From NCBI GenBank assembly GCA_030295235.1, contig AP026146.1, positions 496,001 through 560,000 on the forward strand: 64,000 nt of DNA, written 5' to 3'. Below the pieces are notes generated by a model. The model was not told where the DNA came from. It saw nothing but the letters and a program-made list of their open reading frames with translations, and ran no database searches. Shown here piece by piece: positions 55,598 to 64,000 of this stretch. This DNA comes from Fistulifera solaris (Eukaryota > Bacillariophyta > Bacillariophyceae > Naviculales > Stauroneidaceae). A program made the translations under genes and the position numbers. Each line of letters opens with the position of its first letter. Position 1 is the stretch's first letter.

Positions 55598-56532
55598 AGG
55601 ATACGCGAAAGATTCTATAGTTCCGTTTGTTTTTTTGTCGGGTTCGTCGCTCGTGAGAGTTTAAGGTCAGGGAATATATTCATCGGCGCTGGGGGTCCAG
55701 ATTCCCGATCATCGATCATCCATTTATCGCGTCGCTTTACCACCATTATTTTCATTGTAACACTCATGAGGACTGACGTACATACCGAATAACATTATTC
55801 GACATCGATTTGAATTCAAAACGTCAAGAAGAGGAACGATTCAACGCTTCCAAAGTCTACGTAAAATTTACCGGCTTCGTAGGAATTTCAAAATAATCCA
55901 TCTATCGGGTCTGTTTGTCATCATTTTCAGTTGTTTAAAAATTATTATCGGCACAGACAAGACTCACTAAATTCAAGTCGTCAAAGAAATGAAATAATCA
56001 AAGAAAGGAAAGATGCAATTGTTGCGAATGTCGAATGTCTACAAGAATTTCTTGTGGGTCGATTAGGGTTAGGGAAATTTATCTAAAAAATGGGAAACCC
56101 GGATATTATGAAGTCGGAAAGTGCATCAGGGTTAAATAATGTTTGTTACATGGGTTGGTTATTAGCAACTTCATGCACCGTATCGGACACGTCACCAGAG
56201 TTGCTGACGTAGCAGTATCTTTCATTTATTTTATTCATTGCTATAGATTGTATTGAATGCGTTCTGGCATTATGGTACAGTTTAAGCGTTTCACAGGGCA
56301 TGGCGTTCACTGAAGTATATTGTGGTACTGGGTAGATGAGCGACGTCATCCGGTCCACTCGAAGCTCCTTCCTGATGAAATTGGCGCGCTCACCTGTTCA
56401 TCACGGTCGTCCTCAATGCCGACCTTTTTCGACGCAACAACCGGTGGTCCTTGTTGTTGCAGCAATAAAGGAAGAACTCTCCACAATCTACTACCAGTAC
56501 TCTCCTCTTGTACGAATCTTTTTGACACAATA
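55598..56532. other. Intergenic region after pseudogene
   Basis: 935 bp, AT-rich, no supported gene. It includes two tandem TTAGGG words near 56063, too few to be a telomere relic of note. Confidence 0.45.
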
Positions 56533-57314
56533 ATGAAGACCTTTGCTGTAGCCGCTGTGGCCCTTGCTGCTTCTCTCGGAGCCGAGGCCTTCTCGACTGG
56601 ATCCCTTTCAAGTCAGCGTCCGTCTTTGACGGTTGTCAACGGTGTGAGTGTTTCTTGTTGCATAGATCCGCAAATGCGTATATAGTAGTCTCACAAAAGT
56701 CAACTTATTACATGCAGTACGTTCCGGACGGTTTCACACCCGAGTCGTACAAAAAGTTCAAGGAGGAGGAGAGAAAAAAGAATGAAAAGAAAAATTTGGG
56801 TCGAGTGGGCCCCAAAGGATTCAAGTCGCGCAGGTAGGTTGGCGAGGCTTTCATTCTTGTTAGTTCTACTTCAATAAAATCTAAGTTCCCTGGCAGCTTT
56901 CAATCCTTCCAAGAAGCACTTGAGCGCGGAGAAGCCACTCACTTACTGCCCGTCATGAATGCGAAAGAGCGTGTCAAGAAGGGAGAATTGAAATGGGAAG
57001 ATATTCCGTACATGCAACGAGGAGGATCATGGGACAACAGTGACGTGAAAGGAGCCAAGAAAGTGCGCTGGTTGCAATCCGACAAGGAGTACGCGAACGG
57101 AGGATATTTGAAAGAGCAATCGGTGTCGATTTTCGGTTATGGGCAAGGTTTGGACTGGACCGGAACACGCTCTCGTTCGGGCCCCGCAGAATCCGTTCCC
57201 GGCGCGGCTCCCAAGTTTGCGAAAAACTACAAGGCCCCGAATGTCAACAGTATGAAAGGCGTCCAAGCGTCCAAGGAAGAAACGCCCAAAAAGAAGTTTT
57301 TTGGACTCTTTTAA
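56533..57314 (+). CDS. Plastid-targeted protein, unknown function
   Basis: 214 residues from exons 56533-56643, 56718-56833 and 56897-57314 (introns 74 and 63 bp; all phases fit). Residues 1-19 (MKTFAVAAVALAASLGAEA) are a signal peptide; cleavage before FSTG gives the diatom plastid motif, followed by a Ser-rich transit peptide. The mature part is hydrophilic and basic: a Lys/Glu-rich helix (PESYKKFKEEERKK), FQEALERGEATHLLPVMNA, then YMQRGGSWDNSDVKGAKK and a Gly-rich stretch with FGYGQGLDWTGTRS. There is no cofactor motif or membrane helix. I do not recognise the family; a small structural or ribosome- or photosystem-associated role is possible. Intact. Confidence 0.75.
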
Positions 57315-57700
57315 AAACGAAAGGGTTTTGGTTTTTTTATGGTGATTTTTGATCGACAATCTAACATTACTGGTTGTTAGTCAGGCATTTCTTTTCATTT
57401 AATATGAATGATTGGAGTTCTTTGGAGCTGCTTTTGTTTTGTTTACTATAGTACAAACTCATTCATGTTCATCATCGCCTTTTTTCATTCTTCTATTCGA
57501 TCCTCCTTGAACTATCTTACCGGTACCGTATCTTCAAGAGCAACCTCCGGGTACTTTTCTACAGAATACATCGACAGTCGACAGTGCATTCTCCAGGCAA
57601 CGAGCAGAGAAATCGCATTCGAAAACTTTTTCTGTTGCCTTGCACTAAAAGGATTCGAATAACTATTATTCAACCGAGCAACCTCTAATTGAGCAGGATC
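57315..57700. other. Intergenic region
   Basis: 386 bp; includes an ACCGGTACCGTA word near 57520. No gene supported. Confidence 0.45.
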
Positions 57701-60269
57701 ATGATTACAAAAGCTTCTTTACTTTGGTGCATCTTGTATTCTACGATGCGAATGCTTTCACAACAATTCGCACTCCGAAAACGAGCATCATCTTGTTCGA
57801 AGGACGAAATTCGTTCCTTCCCGATCTTTCCGATCTCGCTAAACCGTTAAATGGATTCTTTGGTCCCAGTCGCACCGATGATTCCACGGCTTCGTCACCA
57901 GTGACATTTACATCCACACCGGAAGGACTGGTACTGCAAGCCAAACGCGTTTTGAACTCGGATCTTGGTTTACTCGATCCATCGTTATTGGATGACGAAA
58001 AATTTCAATGGTGAGTCCTACCGTCGACAAGCCTCTCGATAAAACCGATTATCTGGCCGCCGGTCGTTTCTTTGATTTGCGTGCAGCATTTCCGGATCTC
58101 AATTACCGCGCGCATGATTTTCGCATTGATATTGATGATGATGCGACCGTTCGATGCACGTGCCGGATTACGGGGACAATGCGCGGTGCATTGCGGCTGC
58201 GGGACGTATCTTGTCTCCCACCGGAAAGACCATGATCTGTCCGCCGGAAGGATTCAGCATGACATTCGATTTGGAGTCCGGAAAGCTTGTTAAACTTTGC
58301 ACCGGCTTTGCGATGGATCGTTTGGTCGGTAATACGCAAGGGACGACGGGGTTGTTGCTGCCGCCATTACGGGAGGCCAACCAATCTCCGATTGGGATAT
58401 ATACCCACCTGCTACGGTATTGAAACGCTTTTTCGGTAGACCGGTCAAGCCACTTCCGGAAGTATCCAACTTTTTGGCTCCGTTCCCTGAAACTGTCATG
58501 ATACAGCTGGCGAAAGGTATTATCGGTTCGAATATGGCCTCCGTCGACCCTTCCTTGTTAGCACAAAGCTTCACTTACATGACACCTTCACTTGGGCCCA
58601 TTGGAAAGGAAGAATTTCTTGAAAACTTTGCAAAAGAAGAATTTCAAGATGTTGATCCTCGTATCAGTAACTATCGTGTCGATCCGTATGACCCAGAACG
58701 TGTCTGGGTAGATCTGAAACCCGTCGGCACCGGTTATCAGGGTACACCACAGGCCATGTCCTTCACGTTTGATGGGGATGGATTTTGTACGAGAATCACC
58801 GCCGGAGCCGTCTTGGATCCGACCATTGGAAATGGTGGTGGGCTGGGGGGACCGGAAGGTTTGAAATATGCTCGCGGCCAGGCCTCCAATCCGTTAACAA
58901 CTCGACCTCTTCCTCGACTTTTGGCCCGTATCAAAAGGATGCGCTCGCTCCCTTGTCGGGCGTTGCACAGAAAGCATCGACAGTCCAAACAGTAATCTCG
59001 ATACCGAATAGTGCCGAGCCGCCTCGAGCGAAACGTACACCCGCTGCCCCACAGGAGAAACAATTAACACCCTTGGAAAAGCTTTCGGCGTCGGTGGGTG
59101 GGTCGATTAATTTATCCAATCTGGTCAAAGAGGAAAAGGCACCTTCTCCAGCGGTAAAGAGTTCTTCTCCCCCAGTAAGCAAGTCGGTGAAGCAACAATC
59201 GCCTCCATCGAGCATCAAACCACCACCTCCAAAATCGCCGCCGCAAGCCGTACGTCCTACGCCACCTCCTCCACCCAAGAATACCACGCCATTTCCCACG
59301 AAATCTCTGACGTTGCCTCTGGGAAGTATCAACATTCGCACACCTCCAACTCCTTCCTCTCCTAGCAAAGGTGCTAGCTCAATCGCAAAAAACGCGGCCG
59401 ACAAAGCAGCTCAGGCAAAACAGGAACAAAAACGAAAAGAGGCCGCCGAAGCTGCCAAAAAACAGTCTTTGGCCAAGGCTGCGGAACAAGCAGCCCGAAA
59501 GAAAGAAGAGGCGCGAAAAGCAGAGGCAACCAGAATAGAAATGGAACAAAAGAAAGAAGCAACCAGAAGGGCGAGCGAAGCCAAAGCAAAGCAAGAACAA
59601 GCTAAACGAGATCAGGAAGCTGCTCGAGAGCGACTTGTGGCGGACGGCAAGGCCAAGGCAGAAGCGACCAAACGAGCTATGGAACAACAGAAGCAAGCAG
59701 AAGCGCTGCAGAAGAAAAAAGCGGCAGCAATAAAAGAAATGGAAGAAAAGCGTCGCAAAGTGGAGTCTCTGACATCTTTGAACAAAGCGACATCCAGAGC
59801 CACGATCAGCCTCTTCGGGCGTCAGGAAACTACTGCATTGACCTCACCGAAACGTGATTCACAACCAAGTAGGAGTGTCGAAGTCGATCAACAACGTCGT
59901 GATTCGGAAAAGGACCAGAAGGAACGGGAGGAAGCGGCTTTGGCAATGCTTGCGAAAGCCGCTTCGAGAGCCACAATCAACTTGCTTGGATTAAAGAATC
60001 TGGACAACGAACCGTCAAAGTCACCGCAGAAAAAAAGGAATTACCGGCTACACTACCAAAGAGACCGGCTTCCACGAGCAAGGCACCGCAGGGTGCCAAC
60101 GCTTTCGCGATGGCGTGAAAATGCTGATGGCTCCGTTACAGGTAATGTATCGGGGTCGAGAAACTTTACAGATGGAGAAAAGATTACAACCAGCAAAATT
60201 GTGAGAGGGACTTTCGCCTCGGGTGAGATTGTCGTGACTGGTAGTGGCTCCAAGTATTATTTAAATTAG
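57701..60269 (+). CDS. Plastid-targeted protein: two SnoaL-like domains, Pro-rich linker, coiled coil
   Basis: About 857 residues after adding five missing bases (near 57757, 58010, 58205, 58352 and 58890), with a further compensating pair (near 60032 and 60105). The start MITKASLLWCIL and NAF|T form a diatom plastid signal. Residues about 70-240 and 250-395 each look like a SnoaL/NTF2-like cone (DYLAAGRFFDLRAAFPDLNY; TPSLGPIGKEEFLENF). A Pro/Ser linker (about 470-545) and an Ala/Lys/Glu coiled coil (about 560-690) follow, with a duplicated motif LNKATSRATISLFG / LAKAASRATINLLG. The C-terminus is Gly-rich beta sequence, DGSVTGNVSGS and TGSGSKYYLN. Substrate and role unknown. Stops 17 bp before the synthase gene on the other strand. 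Confidence 0.65.
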
Positions 60270-60285
60270 ATTAGTTGATAGCGCA

Positions 60286-63137
60286 CTACGAGATTCGCTT
60301 AGGATTATCACGAATGGATTCGAGCTGTGCTCGAGGTAGAATTTCGTGTTTAGAGTTGACGGGCTGACTAACCCCGTCAAAAATGTCATCCCAATCCTGA
60401 GCGTCTTTGCCATAGCCCCAAGTCATCACTTCATCCCAGTTGTCTATTTGTTGACTTAGTGGCACTTGAGCCTGCTTCTTCAAAATAGTTTTCTCAATGA
60501 TTTGCTCAGCGAGATCATTTCCAACTACTCCAAGCCGCTCTTGAAGGCGTCCGACTGTCTTTATCTGCGCACCACGATTGCTAAGATCGCGTCCATACTC
60601 AAAAACATCGATATCAATACCATTTGCAGCCAAACCGTCTCGAATACTTTCGTAGTACCGCCTTTTCTCGCCTATAAAAAGCTCCAGCTCGAGTCTGTCT
60701 ACGCGAATAATATCTTTCTCGGTCGAATTTCCCAATAACCAAACATTCTTTTTAACAGCAATTTCGTAGGAAACAAAGGTTTCGATGATGCTACGTCTCC
60801 AGAGGACAATGGGGACGCACTTTACTTGTCCAAGACTCTGAAGAAACTGGATTGGGCTCATAGAGAGTTCGTTAAGATGTTCACGGAAAATTTTGAACGC
60901 CAGAATTGAATGTTCTGATGCTGATGGTATGCTACTTATGTAGTTGATCCAGTCAGCTTGTCTCTTGTAGCGACTGTTGAAAACGTCCATAAGCTTTTGG
61001 TATGTCAGTGACCAGGCTCTTCCACTTTCTTCTTTCAGGCGAGCGAAAAACCTCTTATTGGTGCTGTAAGCCCATGTCTCGTCTCCATCGTCGATGTGCA
61101 TTGGTAGGTTACATCCTTCATGCATTGCGTTTACACAGCGCCGAAGCAATCGTACCTGCTCGGCTTCATCATGAGTGTAAGGTTCGAGCATATTGCGAAT
61201 ATCTAGGACGTCTCCTGCACCATCGTGTAGCCCGTCGAGGATATTGAAAAACAGGTTCGATCCAGTACGTGGCTCTCCAAATACCACCAATGATTCACGT
61301 GGTTTAACGGTTGCGTATGTGTGAGCGGGGCATGCCCTAAGAGTCGAAGAATCCTGAAGGTCAACGAGGCTCAGATGACTCGAGTTTTGGAGCCCATCGC
61401 TCGTTTGCTGTGGGGAGAACAATTTACTTGAGCACACACTTAATTTTGGACAAGTCAAATCAAACTTACCGAATAGGTCAACACCATGAAGCAGTTCACG
61501 ACAACGATAAAAACAACACCAAAGCCACGTTGCTTTTGCTGGCTAAAAGACATGCAAAAGGTTTCGACATGGTTGCAGTATTTGGTGATCAAGAAAGAGA
61601 AGTTTACCCAGTATAATCCGATGCAAATTATCATGTTCATCGCTCTGATGAAAATGTCAAAGAGCCCGTAGCCATGCAGTCTTCCATCCAAAGCGAATAC
61701 GTAAATGGTTTGATGAAAAGCCAAGCACAAACCAGCAGAAGCAGTTAAGTCGTCGGTAGGACAAACTTTTATCTTTCGTGCGTTTGTTTTCTCGCAAACG
61801 TTGTTCTTTAGCCCCGCTTTCGGTGTCGTCAAGAATGTCGCATCATCAGAAAAGAAACCTTCCAAAACAGCCTTGACTTCGAATGCTGACATACCAAAAC
61901 GAAGTGCAAAGTACGGCAGAATGACGTTGAGGCGCAACAGACGTGACCACCAAAGGTTGTAATAGCCATTCTCGCTGGGGACCTTTTTCGTAAGAGCGTG
62001 GAGCGCCGAGGCAACAGGTTCAACGATAGCCGAAACGGAGACGGCCTTGACCATTAAAGAATCAATCTGATGGTAAACAAGATATGGATAGACCATGAAA
62101 ACCAATGCCGTCATAATCAATTGCAAAGGCCCACACAAATGCAAAAAGGCTTCCAATTTGACCTGAAAAGGAGTGTGCGGCGAGACCAAAACTTCCCCAT
62201 AAAATATGCGAAGTACTTGAATAAATCCTTTTGTCCACCGCTGTTTTTGTTGAACGTGTGCTAGAAAATTCCCAGGTACTTCGAGCTGCTGGGGCGCAGT
62301 GCGAACATAATGAAACTCATATCCAGCGAGGTATGCCTTGTAGGAAAGAAGTAAATCTTCGGTGACCGTGTCCGAGCTGAAAAGGCCAGCTGCTTGGATG
62401 GCATCTCTTCTCCAAACACCTCCAGTACCGTTGAAGCCAAATACGCCATGGACACGATGACGACCGACTTGCTCTACAACGTGATGAATATCCAACCCAA
62501 GAGCATCACACTCGGTCAAAAGGTTCTCGTGCGTATTGTAATAGCTCCAAGGGGTTTGAACGAGCCCAATATGATCTTTGCACTCGCCGTTTGCGTCATA
62601 GAAATGCGGAATTGTTTTTCGAAGAAAGTCGGTAGTAATTTGATGATCGGCATCAAGATAAGCCACGAATTCGCCTTCAATGAAAGGAAAGTTGTGATTG
62701 AGATTGCCAGCCTTGTAACCAACGCGATTCGGTCGAGCATGCCGCGAAACGTTAAAGCCCTTTTCTCTCCACTCGACGACGGAATTCTCAATAATGGCAA
62801 TACTTTCCTTTTCGGTCGAGTCATCACAGATTTGAATGCTGAGTTTATGTAGCGGCCAATCCAACTTACAGCAGCGTGTAATCGTTTCCTCCACCACATG
62901 TGCCTCGTTGTAGGTGCATATTTGAATAGTGACATGCGGTTCCTTACCCTGTAATAGATCAGGAGGACACGCGTCTTCTGCAGATGACTCGAAGTAGAAG
63001 CAGTAGATCGATACGAGCAAGTTCTTCCAACGGGAAAAGCTATAAAGCCATATTCCGGTTGATGCAGTGAAGAAGACGATCAGGAGAGGCAAATGCCAGG
63101 GGTCGTTCTCGTGAAAAGGATGCAGCGAGATGAGCAT
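60286..63137 (-). CDS. GT2 polysaccharide synthase fused to sulfotransferase
   Basis: 929 residues from exons 63137-61470 and 61407-60286; the 62-bp intron (TCG|GTAAGT..CACAG|CAA) is in phase 0. Residues 1-556: an N-terminal membrane helix, then a processive GT2 domain with ICDDST (103-108), YLDADHQ (160-166), FGFNGTGGVWR (233-243), VTED (258-261) and QQKQRW (296-301), then about five membrane helices. GFNGTxGVWR and the helix layout are closest to plant CSLA/CSLC mannan- and glucan-synthase types. Residues 557-929: a soluble sulfotransferase-like domain with P-loop GEPRTGSN (600-607), which should bind PAPS. The second part has no ATG before its P-loop, so it cannot be an independent intact gene. 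The likely product is a sulfated wall polysaccharide made in the Golgi. Confidence 0.85.
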
Positions 63138-64000
63138 CGTTCCGCCCTCTTTGATATTGTAATTTGATTAGAGCGATTGATTTCATTTGTCGCCAATGAA
63201 TCATTTGCATTTGTTGAATTTAGAAGTGATGTTGGCTAAACGGGTCGAAAAGTGACCATCCGATCATTCCGATTGTTTCAATGTTGTATGCATAAGATGG
63301 AAGTGATGCGTGACCTGTTAAGTGTGAACCATATTTCTATTGTGCAAGGGACCTTCTCTTAGTCGTAGTTCCTCTTTGCTACGGTGAAAGCAGGTCTGTC
63401 TTGACTAACTCTCGTCGATCTTAGCAGGATCAAAATACAGCAATTCAGCTTTTGGCATGTCTTACTTTTTATTTATGAAAAGCAAGAGCAGAAGATGACG
63501 ACAGCTCACTTCTCCCTCCTCGTGTGTGCACACAGGCTCCTCCTACTCCTCGTTTAAAACTGTGGAAAACAATCAAACGAGTACCAGTTTTGATCTAGCA
63601 TAAATACTTCGCAACAAAGTGGCTTCTGTTTTATCAGAGCATCATCGACATTCCTTAATGTTCTCAAAACTCCTTGTCACGAATGAAAGCTACGTACTTT
63701 CTGCTAATTTGGTAACTTGTTATTGGATTTAACGCACCCTGAAAATCTCTTGCAACATAGTTGGTAACCCATTGTTGATTTTATCACAATGCATTTTCTC
63801 TGCACCGTTTGCATAGCAATGGTCAAAATTTCGAAATCCTCGTCGACTATCGATCCAAAGTGTATAATCAACTTTACCACGACTGCTTTTCAGTCATGAT
63901 TCATGATCCTTCTGATCAGCCTGTTGTGAAACTTCGTTCGTTCTCCCAGTGGGCGAGACATTCTTCTAATTGCCTATTTGACAATACCTTTTACCTGCTT
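63138..64000. other. Right-edge region upstream of the synthase gene
   Basis: 863 bp, no supported gene. It contains the promoter side of the synthase-sulfotransferase gene and one hairpin (63878). Confidence 0.5.
63878..63898. repeat. Short hairpin element, fourth copy
   Basis: Arms CACGACTG and CAGTCATG around CTTTT. On the minus strand it reads CATGACTG, AAAAG, CAGTCGTGGTAA, differing from the copy at 45977 mainly in the loop. Confidence 0.75.

Noticed and set aside
56055-56080. Interstitial telomere repeat
   Set aside because: Only two TTAGGG words; expected by chance over this length and flanked by ordinary AT-rich DNA.
59374-59696. Minus-strand Leu/Phe-rich frames of 71-105 codons
   Set aside because: They are the complement of the Ala/Lys/Glu coiled-coil coding region and only mimic membrane proteins.
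60286-61458. Sulfotransferase as an independent gene
   Set aside because: The open frame begins within intron sequence and has no ATG before its P-loop; splice sites join it in phase to the GT2 exon.

Overview
The window looks like nuclear DNA of a photosynthetic stramenopile, most likely a pennate diatom of the Phaeodactylum type. Four proteins (3890, 22139, 56533, 57701) begin with a signal peptide followed by an -AF- cleavage motif typical of diatom plastid pre-sequences. Introns are few and short (58-110 bp, GT..AG). Genes are tightly packed on both strands. The species assignment is inference; the eukaryotic algal origin is clear from the gene content.

Layout. 1-11.5 kb: REV7, capping-protein alpha, a lumenal PsbQ/Psb31-like protein, importin alpha, an SLC44-type transporter and ornithine decarboxylase. 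12.7-23.1 kb: a 1187-residue coiled-coil protein, a secreted protease with two retropepsin-like units, copy A of an unrecognised family, a one-helix membrane protein and a plastid PDZ-ferredoxin. 23.1-33.5 kb: FANCM helicase (with RanBP2-type and PHD fingers) and PMS2, divergent, then a START-domain protein. 34.4-45.6 kb: an LRR kinase of bacterial type, a lysine-methyltransferase-like gene, cyclin L, a secreted alkaline phosphatase fused to a glycerophosphodiesterase, and a MYND-RING-TPR protein. 46-64 kb: an SKI3-like TPR protein, two small two-exon genes, copy B of the unrecognised family with a decayed third copy beside it, two plastid-targeted proteins, and a GT2 polysaccharide synthase spliced in frame to a sulfotransferase.

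Functional themes. REV7, FANCM and PMS2 are three DNA-damage genes within 31 kb. The phosphatase-phosphodiesterase fusion points to scavenging of organic phosphorus outside the cell. The synthase-sulfotransferase fusion points to a sulfated cell-wall polysaccharide made by one polypeptide; this is the most interesting object here. Two related about 35-bp minisatellites, a triplicated 120-bp repeat and a family of short hairpins lie between genes.

Caution on gene models. Many conserved genes are interrupted by single-base shifts, mostly in short homopolymer runs and mostly deletions. I read these as assembly errors rather than pseudogenes. Gene spans below run from first start to final stop; exon limits and shift positions are given in the evidence.
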